A stretch of DNA of 64,000 bases from Senimuribacter sp049852125 (GCF_049852125.1 NZ_CP187532.1:1612001-1676000), one strand, 5' to 3'; counted from the stretch's first letter, positions 26,789-36,487 are shown. Notes: generated by a model from the sequence alone, not told the origin. A program made the numbers and translations.

Positions 26789-28024
26789 TTACAGCATCTC
26801 TTTAATCACTGCGTCGATTTTTCTGGCGACTACGCGGAAATCTTCTTCCTTATAGCCTCTGGTAGTCATCGGCGCTGTACCGATTCTGACGCCGCTGGTT
26901 TCCTTTGGAGAACGCGTTTCTCCCGGCACGCAGTTTTTATTCAGGGTAATGCCCACTTCATCTAATCTGTCCTGCAGATCCTTACCGCTGAACGGGAATT
27001 CTAAAAGATCGAGCAGAAATACGTGATTGTCCGTACCGCCGGTTACAATCTTGTAGCCCAGCTTCAGGAATTCATCTGCAAAAGCTTTGCAGTTGGCAAC
27101 CACCTGTGCCGCGTACTCTTTGTACTCAGGACGAAGGGCTTCTTCCGCGCACACTGCTTTTCCAGCGATGACATGTTCCAAAGGTCCCCCCTGTGCATAA
27201 GGAAATACTGCGCTGTCAACTTTCTTTGCCAGATCCTGACGAGCAAAGATCAGACCGCCTCTCGGTCCTCTCAGGGTCTTATGGGTGGTAGTCGTTACGA
27301 TATCCGCATAGCCAAACGGAGACGGATGTGCGCCGCCTGCTACAAGACCTGCGATGTGCGCCATATCTACCATGAAGTAAGCGCCAGCTTCTTTCGCGAT
27401 TTCAGCAAAGGCAGCAAAGTCAATGATTCTGGAATAAGCGGACGCGCCGGTCAGAATCAGCTGCGGCTTGTATTCCTGCGCCTTTCTTCTGACATCCTCC
27501 ATATCGATGAGACCATTTGCGTCTACATCATAGAACACCATGTTGTAAAGTTTGCCGCTGAAGTTGACGGAAGAACCATGAGTCAAATGCCCGCCGTTAT
27601 CCAGGCTCAGTGACAGAATTGTATCGCCCGGCTTCAAAATTGCCTTATATGCCGCGAAATTCGCCTGGGAACCGCTGTGGGGCTGTACATTGACGTGGTA
27701 ATCCGTGTCAAATACCTTTCTCCACATGTCGCAGCAGTATTCCTCCAGTTCATCTACATACTTAGTACCGCCATAGTATCTGCTGGTATTGCCGGAAGTC
27801 CGCACATAAGGATATCCTTCGGCATACTTCCAGGACAGACAGCTTCCGCAGGCAGCTAAAACCGCTTCAGAGCAGTAATTTTCCGAAGCGATTAGCTCGA
27901 TGTTGTTCTTCTGTCTGTTATATTCCTTCTCAATCAAGTCTCCCACAACCGGAGAAGCTTTCTTGATAAACTCAAAATTCTCTACATTGTAAGTGCTGTT
28001 ATCCGCGCCTTCTCTGTTAAACAT
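26789..28024 (-). CDS. glyA: Serine hydroxymethyltransferase
   Basis: PLP enzyme that splits serine to glycine and moves the one-carbon unit to tetrahydrofolate, giving the methylene-THF used by MetF. In 411 residues: NIELIASENYCSEAV near the start, SGSQANFAAY, DMAHIAGLVAGG, and the PLP lysine K249 in TTTTHKTLRGPRGG. Length is normal. It has its own terminator and a gap upstream with a TATAAT-like element. Confidence 0.97.
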   Translation of the reverse strand: MFNREGADNSTYNVENFEFIKKASPVVGDLIEKEYNRQKNNIELIASENYCSEAVLAACGSCLSWKYAEGYPYVRTSGNTSRYYGGTKYVDELEEYCCDMWRKVFDTDYHVNVQPHSGSQANFAAYKAILKPGDTILSLSLDNGGHLTHGSSVNFSGKLYNMVFYDVDANGLIDMEDVRRKAQEYKPQLILTGASAYSRIIDFAAFAEIAKEAGAYFMVDMAHIAGLVAGGAHPSPFGYADIVTTTTHKTLRGPRGGLIFARQDLAKKVDSAVFPYAQGGPLEHVIAGKAVCAEEALRPEYKEYAAQVVANCKAFADEFLKLGYKIVTGGTDNHVFLLDLLEFPFSGKDLQDRLDEVGITLNKNCVPGETRSPKETSGVRIGTAPMTTRGYKEEDFRVVARKIDAVIKEML

Positions 28025-28085
28025 TTATCCACTTCCTTTTCCGTTATTAGCGTGCGCCATTCTTGTGTATACAAATTAGCTTTTA

Positions 28086-28727
28086 TTATAACACATCTTC
28101 GGTAAAGGTTTCAAGCTGTAATACAGAAACTTCGTAAGCTGTTTTAATCATAACCTGCCCGTCGTCCTGTCGTTTTTTATACTGTCTGCTCTGCAGACGT
28201 CCGCTGATGGCAATCCGATTGCCTACATCCAAAGTCGCCGAATATACTGCATTACGTCCCCAGGCAATACATGGGATATAGTCTGACTTATTATACATAC
28301 GATTCACAGCCAACATCAGGTCACAGATCTTCCGTCCAAGAGGCGAAGTCCGCGACAGCGGCTTTTTGCATAGAAATCCTTCCAGTCGGATATCGTTAAC
28401 CGGTTCACAAAAGTCTTCTATCAATTCCATATCTCTGGCAAAAACTACGATGTTAAGGCGATTATGTCCGTCCACATCTTCGTTATATGTCCTAATCTGC
28501 CCCTGTATCTCAATATGTGTACCAGGTTCAATCTGAAAGCCATGTAATATCCTTTCGGATGCCATGACGATAATCTGATCTTCATATCCGCTGTTTCTTC
28601 TGATACCTACGGTAAAGGTATAGAACGCTTCCCCGTAAGTTTTGTGATTTAAGATAAGGCCATCTATAACTTCTCCGCAAATGTGTGCGATATTTGTACT
28701 GTTATTGCTGCTCTCAGTATTTATCAT
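28086..28727 (-). CDS. Single-stranded DNA-binding protein with two OB domains
   Basis: A 213-residue protein with two successive OB-fold segments. The first (about 13-110) has AHICGEVIDG and YTFTVGIRRNSG; the second (about 115-208) has IRLEGFLCKKP, FMLAVNR-like DLMLAVNRMYNKSDYIPC and NRIAISGRLQSRQYKK. The second resembles SSB closely. It lacks the acidic DDIPF tail of the replicative SSB, so it is probably an accessory ssDNA-binding protein as seen in other Clostridia. No partner gene is adjacent. Confidence 0.75.
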   Translation of the reverse strand: MINTESSNNSTNIAHICGEVIDGLILNHKTYGEAFYTFTVGIRRNSGYEDQIIVMASERILHGFQIEPGTHIEIQGQIRTYNEDVDGHNRLNIVVFARDMELIEDFCEPVNDIRLEGFLCKKPLSRTSPLGRKICDLMLAVNRMYNKSDYIPCIAWGRNAVYSATLDVGNRIAISGRLQSRQYKKRQDDGQVMIKTAYEVSVLQLETFTEDVL

Positions 28728-28794
28728 TTTCTCCCTCCCGAAATTCGCATTACTACATTCTATTCCGGGTAGGAAAAAGTATGCCTGGATATAC

Positions 28795-29403
28795 CTAGAT
28801 TGCGTTGGGATTGTACAGGTTCGGACATTTTATAGTATAGACGAGAGAAGCAGATTGGTCTTCCGATAAATGTTCCGGATCTACGCCATAATAATGATCT
28901 GAAGCCTCTTTAATGCCATAGCAATTTTCTCCAAAATAGATGCAGTTCAGATATAATTCCAGAAGCTCATCTTTGCTATACTCCCATTCCAATCTGAATG
29001 CCATAAAAACTTCCGCGATCTTTCTTTCAAAATTCTTGTCAAAGTCAAAATACATATTCTTTGCCAGCTGTTGGGTAATCGTGCTGCCCCCTTCGACAAA
29101 GCTTCCCGCAATCAAATCATTTTTTACCGCGCGAAGAATCGCTAAAGGGTCAATTCCTATGTGAAAGCGAAACCGTTTATCTTCCGATTGGATAATACCG
29201 TTTCTGAAATCCTCAGAAATCTGATCTAACAGCACGTATGTATTGTCACCGCGAATTTCCTCAACCTTTTTCTCTATCGGCGTTTCCTTTATGGCAGCTG
29301 CATACATCTGATATCCTCGATACATTATAGGCGCGCATAAAATTGCACCTGTCACAATTACGGTAAGAACAAAGAATATCACGGCTCTAAAAACCTTATC
29401 CAT
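28795..29403 (-). CDS. Monofunctional peptidoglycan glycosyltransferase (GT51)
   Basis: Polymerises lipid II into glycan strands at the outer membrane face. From the ATG at 29403 (GGGGAGG upstream) the 202-residue chain has one N-terminal transmembrane helix and a GT51 domain: SEDKRFRFHIGIDPLAILRA (catalytic Glu), EGGSTITQQLAKNMYF, RKIAEVFMAFRLE, and YLNCIYFGENCYGIKEAS. No transpeptidase domain follows, so it resembles MtgA. It ends soon after the GT51 core (PNLYNPNAI), compact but complete. Confidence 0.88.
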   Translation of the reverse strand: MDKVFRAVIFFVLTVIVTGAILCAPIMYRGYQMYAAAIKETPIEKKVEEIRGDNTYVLLDQISEDFRNGIIQSEDKRFRFHIGIDPLAILRAVKNDLIAGSFVEGGSTITQQLAKNMYFDFDKNFERKIAEVFMAFRLEWEYSKDELLELYLNCIYFGENCYGIKEASDHYYGVDPEHLSEDQSASLVYTIKCPNLYNPNAI

Positions 29404-29496
29404 AAAAAACACCTCCCCTTTCATACCCTTATGGTATCATCAAAGAGGAGGCGCTGCCATAACTGCCTGTGACAGACAGCTTACACTTTTGTCATA

Positions 29497-29940
29497 TTAA
29501 GTTGTTTTCTTCCACTTTGCCGTCATACTGTTCCAATACCGGTTCAGCACTGTCACGACCACAAATCCCAGAGAAATGGCAAGAGCAATGGTAATAGCAG
29601 CCGTGCCGTTTTCGTAGAACATGGCTTTGTCCTCGCTGACCAGACCATACATGGTATAATACAGCCTGCCACCCGGAATCAGAGGTACTGCAGCCGCCGT
29701 CAAAAAAATCGTCGCAGGCGCTCTGTTGACCCGCGCCATAACCTCTGCGTAAACCGCTACAAAAATAGAAGCGATCAGGTTAGCTTCAAAATTGCTGGCA
29801 AGCCATTCAAAGCACAGCAGATAAATCCCCCAGGTAATCAATCCGCCAAGCCCTGCGTACAGCACCTGCTTTCCTTTTATTTTCAGCATCAGCGCAAAGC
29901 CTACTGAACCGAGAAACGCAACCAAAAGTTGTACAATCAT
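29497..29940 (-). CDS. Threonine/serine exporter, small subunit (YjjB/ThrE C-half)
   Basis: A 147-residue membrane protein with four to five helices; motifs include AAAVPLIPGGRLYYTMYGL, which matches the ThrE C-terminal (DUF3815) family. It works with the adjacent DUF1212 protein to form one exporter, as in split ThrE systems. The two genes overlap by 4 bp (ATGA). Confidence 0.85.
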   Translation of the reverse strand: MIVQLLVAFLGSVGFALMLKIKGKQVLYAGLGGLITWGIYLLCFEWLASNFEANLIASIFVAVYAEVMARVNRAPATIFLTAAAVPLIPGGRLYYTMYGLVSEDKAMFYENGTAAITIALAISLGFVVVTVLNRYWNSMTAKWKKTT

Positions 29941-30701
29941 AGCACACCTCCCAGCAGAATAATGGTCAGCGCAAAGCCGCAGGCAATTGCCGCCGCGATG
30001 AGCAGCGAATTGCAGAGACGCAGAAGTCCCGAAGCAATATCGCCTGTCAGCATATCCCGCACCGCGTTGGTCATCGCAATGCCCGGAATCAGCAGCATGA
30101 TACCGCCGATCATTAGCATATCCACATGGTCTCCAAGTCCCATGGCTACAAAGATGTGAGCGCAGATACCGCCTACCACTGACGCGGCAAAATGATACAC
30201 GATCTGATTTTTCTCCCGCTTGGCGTAAAACAATTCAAACAGCACGAGCACCACCGCCATCAAGCAGGAAGCGACGCCGTCCAGCCAGGTGCCGCCGAAG
30301 AATACGGCAAAAGCGCCCGCGCCCAGCATACAACCCACGAAACGCATCCAAAGAGGCTGCTTGGGCCGCCCCAGCACCTCGTCAAATTTCTCACGAAGCT
30401 GAGATACATCCGGCTGATTGGCACAGATATATCTGCTCAAATCATTGAGATAATCCAACCTGTCAAAGTTAGCGTCGTAGCGAACCAGCCGCCTGATCTG
30501 GGTTAGAATCCTGCCGTCCGGCGCTTCCATGGTCACCTGGATATTGGAGGTAATGATAAATACGTTGATGCGCGCCGCGCCATAGCTTTCGCACATACGG
30601 TAGATGCTGTCCTCCACCCGGCTGACCTCTGCGCCGCAGCAGACCATTTCTTCCCCCACGTCTAAAATGCCCTGTAAAATTCGATCATAGTCGTAATCCA
30701 T
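29937..30701 (-). CDS. Threonine/serine exporter, large subunit (YjjP/ThrE N-half, DUF1212)
   Basis: In 254 residues: an N-terminal soluble region with GEEMVCCGAEVSRVEDSIYRM, the DUF1212 signature, then five hydrophobic helices ending in LIPGIAMTNAVRDMLTGD. Pairs with the YjjB-type gene directly downstream. It starts right after the GNAT stop, so it is part of the valS train; export of threonine, serine or a similar amino acid is inferred from family. Confidence 0.85.
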   Translation of the reverse strand: MDYDYDRILQGILDVGEEMVCCGAEVSRVEDSIYRMCESYGAARINVFIITSNIQVTMEAPDGRILTQIRRLVRYDANFDRLDYLNDLSRYICANQPDVSQLREKFDEVLGRPKQPLWMRFVGCMLGAGAFAVFFGGTWLDGVASCLMAVVLVLFELFYAKREKNQIVYHFAASVVGGICAHIFVAMGLGDHVDMLMIGGIMLLIPGIAMTNAVRDMLTGDIASGLLRLCNSLLIAAAIACGFALTIILLGGVL

Positions 30702-31148
30702 TTATTCAATCTCCAGTTTCATGACCTCCGGATGACAGCTTTTCTGATATTGCGGACAGTATTTGCACTCGAAAAAGTTGGGCGCATCCGCAGGATCGAT
30801 GGCAGTAAATCCGTTGGCGCGGAAAAATCCCGGCGCTCTCGCCACCAGGTAAAGCTGTCTGCCGCCCAGGTCTTTCACCGTTTCCACGATTTTTTTCAGC
30901 AGCATATTGCCCAGCTTCATCTTCCGATACAATTTTTCTACAGCGATGCCGTCGATGATATAGCGGTCTTCCCGTTTGGCAAGCACTGCGGCCGCCGCCA
31001 GATGTTCCTCCGCGCCGTGAACGATTTCAAAACATTTGACGATATCGGTATCCACTTCTTCATCGCCATCAAATTCCAATTCGTTTTCTACGAAAAACCG
31101 CACCAGTTTTTCATAATCCTCGGTCTGTCTCATGATAAGGCGCATCAT
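30702..31148 (-). CDS. GNAT N-acetyltransferase
   Basis: A 148-residue single-domain GNAT. The acetyl-CoA region reads AVEKLYRKMKLGNMLLKKIVE, a weak form of the Q/RxxGxG/A loop. It carries four cysteines near the C-terminus (ECKYCPQYQKSC) that could form a small metal site, as in some GNATs of Clostridia. Substrate unknown. It overlaps the lipid-kinase gene by 4 bp and abuts the exporter gene. Confidence 0.75.
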   Translation of the reverse strand: MMRLIMRQTEDYEKLVRFFVENELEFDGDEEVDTDIVKCFEIVHGAEEHLAAAAVLAKREDRYIIDGIAVEKLYRKMKLGNMLLKKIVETVKDLGGRQLYLVARAPGFFRANGFTAIDPADAPNFFECKYCPQYQKSCHPEVMKLEIE

Positions 31149-32086
31149 GCCTGTTCCTCCCCCATGTTATCTTCTAAGGTAAAAATTTTCAGCCGGTTAT
31201 GCAGCACGCTAAAAGAAAGCGGCAGCTTTTCTCCGTGTTCGCCGTCGATATCCGTCGGCAAATCACATTCCGATTCGATTTTCAGACTGCTGGTCTGAAA
31301 GTGCAGCACCCGCTTGCTGGACGAATGACTGCCCTGCAGAATCTTCATAAAAACCCCCGGCATTTCAAAAAGCGTCATATTCCGAAACAGCATAACGTCC
31401 AAAAGTCCGTCGTTAATTTCCGAATCCGGCGAAATTTTTTTGAATCCGCCTGCCGACTTTCCATTCATTACCACCATAAAGTACATCTTTTCCCGATATA
31501 CTTTTTCCGGTGTCGTCAATGTGACCTTGATCGGCTTCAGATTCGGCACTTCGGACAGTCCTTTTAGATAGTATGCCAAAATCCCGATGGTATTCTTCAA
31601 AGTCGGGTCGGTCTTCTGGCTCACGTCCACCACCTGTCCCATTGCCGCTACATTGATAAAATACCGGTCGTTGACCTTGCCCACGTCGGCATACGTGTAA
31701 TTATGCCCCAGCGCAATGTCCATCATCCGCTCGATATCACCGGAAAGGTTGAAATAATAGGCGAAATCATTTGCCGTACCCGCCGGCAAAATGGCCAGCG
31801 GCAGATGAATATCATGCTGAATCATGGCGTTAACACATACATTGATGGTACCGTCTCCTCCAGCTGCAATAATCTGACGAAATTCCGCCTCAATCCCCCG
31901 CTGACTGACTTCTGCCAGATAATCAGCGATCACCGTGCCGTGTGCCGCCCGGATGGGCACTACAATATAGCCTGCGTCCTGACAGCGTCCGATGATATAG
32001 TCCAGATTGTTTTTAAAAACGCCGCTTCCTGAGTTCGGGTTGTAGAATAAAATAATTTTACTGTGTTTCTGTATCTCCTGTTCCAT
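31145..32086 (-). CDS. Diacylglycerol/lipid kinase of the YegS/BmrU family
   Basis: A 313-residue cytoplasmic lipid kinase with the DAGK catalytic motifs FYNPNSGSGVF and IIAAGGDGTINVCVNA, followed by ILPAGTANDFAYYF and the C-terminal beta-sandwich (VMLFRNMTLFEMP). Members phosphorylate diacylglycerol or other lipids. The gene begins 29 bp inside the end of folC, so it is tightly coupled to valS-folC. Confidence 0.88.
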   Translation of the reverse strand: MEQEIQKHSKIILFYNPNSGSGVFKNNLDYIIGRCQDAGYIVVPIRAAHGTVIADYLAEVSQRGIEAEFRQIIAAGGDGTINVCVNAMIQHDIHLPLAILPAGTANDFAYYFNLSGDIERMMDIALGHNYTYADVGKVNDRYFINVAAMGQVVDVSQKTDPTLKNTIGILAYYLKGLSEVPNLKPIKVTLTTPEKVYREKMYFMVVMNGKSAGGFKKISPDSEINDGLLDVMLFRNMTLFEMPGVFMKILQGSHSSSKRVLHFQTSSLKIESECDLPTDIDGEHGEKLPLSFSVLHNRLKIFTLEDNMGEEQA

Positions 32087-33359
32087 GAATAAGCCCCCTT
32101 ATTTCTCCAATCAAATATAACGAACCCGCAAATAGGATCAGATCATATGCACTGCGGCGCTCCATGGCGCTGCGCACCGCTTCCGCCGGCGTCTTGCAGC
32201 ACAAAGCCTTTCCTCCGCGAACGCGGATTTTTTCCGCCAGTTCTTCAGCCGGCAGCTTTCTCGGATTGTCCGGCTCTGTCGCAATAAAGTCAGCAGTCAC
32301 TTCTTTAAACGTATCCAATACGGTATCCACTTCTTTATCCGCCAGAATACCGATTACCATGAGAATCCTTTTGTCTGCAAAGTGACGCAGTACAGTGTCC
32401 CGCAAAGCCTTTGCGCCGTCTGGATTGTGGGCGCCGTCTAAAATGACAAAGGGATTGCGGTCCATGATTTCAAAGCGTCCGATCTGTTTTGCCCGCAGAA
32501 AACCCGCCGCAATCTGCGCCTTTGTGACCTGGATATCCTCTTTCGCACTTAAAAGAGCGATGGCTGTCAGCGCCGTCAGCGCGTTTTTCACCTGATGTGG
32601 CCCCGCCATGGAAATCGTCAGATCATAGGTTTCTTCCATGACTTTCGCCTGAAAGCGAGTTTCTTCTGCCGTCTCGTCCAAAATCTCATATGGATTTTCC
32701 AGCGCGTGAAACAACGGCGAATGGTTCTTCATCGCCGCAAGACGGATCACCTGCAGCGCATCCGCATCTTCCACACCGGTAATCACAGGGCAACCCGTTT
32801 TGATAATGCCTGCTTTTTCGCCTGCAATCTCCGCGGTTGTTTCGCCCAGCCGGTCGGTGTGATCCAAAGAAATCGACGTGATAATGCTACACAGCGGCTG
32901 CTTCACCACATTGGTAGAATCTCCTCTGCCCCCAAGGCCGACTTCCAGTACCACATACTCTGCGCCCTTTTCCTGAAAGTACAAAAACGCGATGGCTGTA
33001 ATAACCTCAAATTCGGTGGGCGATTCGCATCCTTGCCCTACCATTTGTTCCGTTTTGGCAAGAACCAGATCGCTGCAGCGCTGCAGATCTCCATCGGAAA
33101 TATAGCTGCCGTCAAATTCGATTCGTTCGTTGAAGACTTCCAGAAACGGCGAAGTAAAGAGTCCGCACCGGTAGCCGGCTGCCTGCAGGGTTTCATAGAG
33201 ATACCTGCAGACAGAGCCTTTTCCGTTGGTACCCGCAACATGAAGCACCTTCAGATTCTCGTGGGGATTTCCCAGCTTTTCTAATAGCACGTTCATGCGT
33301 TCCAGTCCAAGTACCCAGCCAAACTTCTGAAATTTACTGATTTTGCTGATTGCATCCAT
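32058..33359 (-). CDS. folC: Folylpolyglutamate / dihydrofolate synthase
   Basis: Mur-ligase-type ATPase that adds glutamate to folates (and to dihydropteroate in bifunctional forms). In 433 residues: ATP loop HVAGTNGKGSVCRYL near residue 40, LFTSPFLEVFNERI, VGLGGRGDSTN, and VILDGAHNPDGAKAL in the C-terminal domain. The stop and start with valS are 1 bp apart, so its expression likely depends on the valS T-box. It serves the folate made by folE-folP-folBK at 39-42 kb. Confidence 0.94.
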   Translation of the reverse strand: MDAISKISKFQKFGWVLGLERMNVLLEKLGNPHENLKVLHVAGTNGKGSVCRYLYETLQAAGYRCGLFTSPFLEVFNERIEFDGSYISDGDLQRCSDLVLAKTEQMVGQGCESPTEFEVITAIAFLYFQEKGAEYVVLEVGLGGRGDSTNVVKQPLCSIITSISLDHTDRLGETTAEIAGEKAGIIKTGCPVITGVEDADALQVIRLAAMKNHSPLFHALENPYEILDETAEETRFQAKVMEETYDLTISMAGPHQVKNALTALTAIALLSAKEDIQVTKAQIAAGFLRAKQIGRFEIMDRNPFVILDGAHNPDGAKALRDTVLRHFADKRILMVIGILADKEVDTVLDTFKEVTADFIATEPDNPRKLPAEELAEKIRVRGGKALCCKTPAEAVRSAMERRSAYDLILFAGSLYLIGEIRGLIHGTGDTETQ

Positions 33360-33360
33360 C

Positions 33361-36102
33361 CTATTTGTTCACTTTCTTTGCGACCATCGAGAGTCTGGCC
33401 TCTACCTTCGCCAACATATCCTCATATTTCGCCTGTTTTTCTTTTTCTTCGTTGATTACCGCCTCCGGCGCTTTCGCAAGGAATCCCTGGTTAGAAAGCT
33501 TGCCGACAACGCGCTTTACTTCCCCTTCCAGTCTTTTCTTTTCCTTGGTGAGACGATCAAATTCCGCGTTAAAGTCCACAAGATCATCCAGCGGAATAAA
33601 GATTTCAATGCCAGCGATGACAGCGGACATGACTTCTTCCGGTACTTCCGATTTTTCCGTTACAAACTTGATCTCTGTAATATTGGCAAGATCCTTGATA
33701 TATCTCTCGCCGCCTTTGATGGTTTCCAGCTTCTCTCCCTGCGCTAAAATGACTGCTGTCAACGCTTTGCTTGGTTTAGCGTCGGCCTCCGCGCGAATAT
33801 TTCGGATCGCGCCGATGGCTTCCATGGCGATTTTGAGTTTTTCTTCCTCTGCCGCAAAATGTCTTTCTTCCGCAAATGCAGGCCATTTTGCTTTAATCAG
33901 GAAGCAGTTCGGATTATCTTCTCTTTCGCATTCGGAGTGCGGCAGGAAAGACCAGATTTCTTCCGTGATAAACGGCATGAACGGATGAAGCATTTCCAAC
34001 ATGTTCTTCAATGCCATCACCAGTACGAATCTGACAACCTTCTTGTCTTCTTCATCATCGCCCCAGAGTCTTTTCTTTACAAGCTCGATATACCAGTCGC
34101 AGTATTCGTTCCAAATCAGCTCGTAAACACGCTGTCCCGCCAGGGCAAGGTCGTATTTTTCCAGCGCTTTTGTCACATAGTCGGCAGCGTCGTTGACTCT
34201 GCTGATGATCCATTTATCTTCATCACGCAGCGCGATATTGGCAAAATTTGTAGTGTCGCCGCACGCCATACCGCAGCAGTCACCGCAGCATTTGGCCAAT
34301 TCTTTGAAATTGCCATCTTCATCCTGCAGGTTCATGATGACGAATCTGGATGCGTTCCACAGCTTGTTGCCAAAGTTTCTCGCAGATTCCAGCCGATCCG
34401 TCTTAAAACGCATATCATTGCCCGGCGTGATGCCTGTGGTCAGCATAAAGCGCAATGCGTCCGCGCCGTACTGGTCGATGACTTCCAGCGGATCGATGCC
34501 GTTGCCCAGGGATTTGCTCATTTTGCGGCCTTCCGCGTCGCGGACCAGTCCGTGAATATAGACATGGTGGAACGGCGGTTCCTTCATGGCTTCGCAGCCG
34601 GAGAATACCATTCTGATGACCCAGAAGAAAATGATATCGTAACCGGTTACCAGTACATCGGTCGGATAGAAATATTCCAGTTCTTTAGTCTTTTCCGGCC
34701 AGCCCAAAGTAGAGAACGGCCACAGCGCAGCCGAGAACCAGGTATCCAGCACGTCTTCATCCTGCTTTAAATTGGCAGAGCCACACTTCGGACATTTTGT
34801 TGGATCTTCTTCTGCTACAATCAGTTCGCCGCAGTCCTGACAATACCATGCCGGGATTCTGTGACCCCACCAAAGCTGACGGGAAATACACCAATCTCTA
34901 ATTTCCTCCAGCCAGTGGAGATACGTCTTTTCAAAACGTTCCGGCACATGGGTCAGGGCGCCGCTCTTTGCCGCCTCGATAGCAGGTTTCGCCAGATCTT
35001 CCATTTTGACAAACCACTGATCGGAAAGCATCGGCTCGATGACCGTATGACATCTATAGCACTCGCCTACCGGAATGACCTTCTCCTCAGTTTTTACCAG
35101 GTAGCCTGTTTCTTCCAAATCTTTAACCCAGGCTTTGCGGCATTCGTACCGATCCATGCCCTCGTACTTGCCCGCCATGGCGTTCATAGTCGCGTCCTCA
35201 TTGATGCAGCAGAGATTTTCAAGACCTGCGCGCTGCCCGACTTCAAAGTCGTTGGGATCGTGGGCCGGTGTAATCTTTACTGCGCCGGTTCCCTTTTCCG
35301 GGTCAGGATACGGGTCTGCGATGACAGGAATCTCTCTGCCAACCAGCGGCAGAATGACTTTCTTTCCGACCATATCCTTGTAGCGTTCATCGCTGGGATG
35401 TACTGCAATGGCAACATCGCCGAACATAGTTTCCGGTCTTGATGTGGCAACGACCATCTCTCTTCCGCCTGCCTCTGCCGCAGGATAACGGAAATACCAA
35501 TACTGACCGTTCTTATCCTCGTGTTCTACTTCCGCGTCGGAAAGAGATGTGCCGCACTGCGGACACCAGTTGATCAGTCTGTTTCCTCTATAGATCAGTC
35601 CCTGCTTATATAAATGAACAAAGAAATGTCTGACCGCCTTGTTGCAGCCTTCGTCCATGGTAAACCGCTCTCTGCTCCAGTCGCAGGAGTCGCCCAGCTT
35701 GCGGCACTGTCTTGTGATTCTGCCGCCGTATTCTTCCTTCCATGCCCAGGCGCGCTTCAGAAATTCTTCTCTGCCCAGATCTTCTTTTTCTTTGCCTTCA
35801 TCTTTTCTGATTTTTTCAACAACCTTTACCTCGGTAGCAATGCTGGCGTGGTCAGAGCCCGGCAGCCACAGCGCGCTATAGCCCTGCATTCTTTTCCAGC
35901 GCGTCAAAACATCCTGCAGCGTCTGGTCGAGGGCGTGTCCCATGTGCAGCTGCCCCGTAATATTCGGCGGCGGCATGACGATGGTAAACGGCTTCTTATC
36001 TTCTCTCACTTCGGCGTGAAACGCGCCGTTTTTCTCCCACATCTCGTAGATGCGATCCTCAAAATCCTTCGGATTGTAGGTCTTGGCTAAATTTTTCTCC
36101 AT
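33361..36102 (-). CDS. valS: Valyl-tRNA synthetase
   Basis: Class I aminoacyl-tRNA synthetase, 913 residues. It has the HIGH-type motif HMGH at 53-56 (PPPNITGQLHMGHALDQ), the editing domain (TSRPETMFGDVAIAVHP), two zinc-knuckle-like pairs (CQDCGELIV, CPKCGSA), the KMSKS motif in GRKMSKSLGNG, an anticodon-binding domain, and a C-terminal coiled coil (FNAEFDRLTKEKKRLEG). It is headed by a T-box leader and begins the train valS-folC-lipid kinase-GNAT-Thr/Ser exporter. Confidence 0.97.
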   Translation of the reverse strand: MEKNLAKTYNPKDFEDRIYEMWEKNGAFHAEVREDKKPFTIVMPPPNITGQLHMGHALDQTLQDVLTRWKRMQGYSALWLPGSDHASIATEVKVVEKIRKDEGKEKEDLGREEFLKRAWAWKEEYGGRITRQCRKLGDSCDWSRERFTMDEGCNKAVRHFFVHLYKQGLIYRGNRLINWCPQCGTSLSDAEVEHEDKNGQYWYFRYPAAEAGGREMVVATSRPETMFGDVAIAVHPSDERYKDMVGKKVILPLVGREIPVIADPYPDPEKGTGAVKITPAHDPNDFEVGQRAGLENLCCINEDATMNAMAGKYEGMDRYECRKAWVKDLEETGYLVKTEEKVIPVGECYRCHTVIEPMLSDQWFVKMEDLAKPAIEAAKSGALTHVPERFEKTYLHWLEEIRDWCISRQLWWGHRIPAWYCQDCGELIVAEEDPTKCPKCGSANLKQDEDVLDTWFSAALWPFSTLGWPEKTKELEYFYPTDVLVTGYDIIFFWVIRMVFSGCEAMKEPPFHHVYIHGLVRDAEGRKMSKSLGNGIDPLEVIDQYGADALRFMLTTGITPGNDMRFKTDRLESARNFGNKLWNASRFVIMNLQDEDGNFKELAKCCGDCCGMACGDTTNFANIALRDEDKWIISRVNDAADYVTKALEKYDLALAGQRVYELIWNEYCDWYIELVKKRLWGDDEEDKKVVRFVLVMALKNMLEMLHPFMPFITEEIWSFLPHSECEREDNPNCFLIKAKWPAFAEERHFAAEEEKLKIAMEAIGAIRNIRAEADAKPSKALTAVILAQGEKLETIKGGERYIKDLANITEIKFVTEKSEVPEEVMSAVIAGIEIFIPLDDLVDFNAEFDRLTKEKKRLEGEVKRVVGKLSNQGFLAKAPEAVINEEKEKQAKYEDMLAKVEARLSMVAKKVNK

Positions 36103-36161
36103 TGGAATCTCCTTCTTTCTGTCATTGAATATTTATGGTGTGCCAGGCTCCAAAGGGCAAG

Positions 36162-36195
36162 AAAAAAGCCCTCTGTGAGCATGCACTCACAAAGG
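36162..36195 (-). terminator. Regulated terminator of the valS T-box
   Basis: Minus-strand stem CCTTTGTGAG / CTCACAGAGG around TGCATG, followed by GCTTTTTT. Confidence 0.88.
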
Positions 36196-36423
36196 ACGAA
36201 ATCATTCCGCGGTACCACCTTTGTTCCATCCTTCCTTGCCTCGCGCCCTGCGCCAAGATCCGCCAGGCGTCCGCAAATCCGGATGACTCTCATTTCAAAA
36301 CAGCTCCAAAGCAACCTTCAGCAGATCCGTTCTCTAAGGTCTCTCAGCCCATGAACCTTATTCTCTGTAAAGTGGTCTTCTGCCTACTCCTCTTTTTCAT
36401 CGCCGTATATTTTTTTTGCTTGT
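36162..36423 (-). promoter_or_regulatory. T-box leader (tRNA-Val sensing riboswitch) of valS
   Basis: The minus strand carries the conserved T-box sequence AAGGTGGTACCGCG (plus coordinates 36208-36221) after a stem-rich region of about 200 nt. A rho-independent terminator follows. Uncharged tRNA-Val is expected to stabilise the antiterminator and allow read-through into valS. I did not assign the specifier codon. Confidence 0.93.
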
Positions 36424-36429
36424 CTATTT

Positions 36430-36458
36430 AGTATAACCAAATGCGCAAGCGATGTCAA
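36430..36458 (-). promoter_or_regulatory. Consensus promoter of the valS operon
   Basis: TTGACA (36458-36453), 17-bp spacer, TATACT (36435-36430) on the minus strand. The left direct repeat of the insertion sequence begins only 4 bp upstream of the -35. Confidence 0.88.
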
Positions 36459-36462
36459 CGAT

Positions 36463-36487
36463 TTCTTATTTTTGAGACAGGGCAAAC
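36463..36487. repeat. Left 25-bp direct repeat flanking the IS
   Basis: Identical over 25 bp to 37602-37626 and abutting the TGT end of the element; best read as the target-site duplication. Confidence 0.85.
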
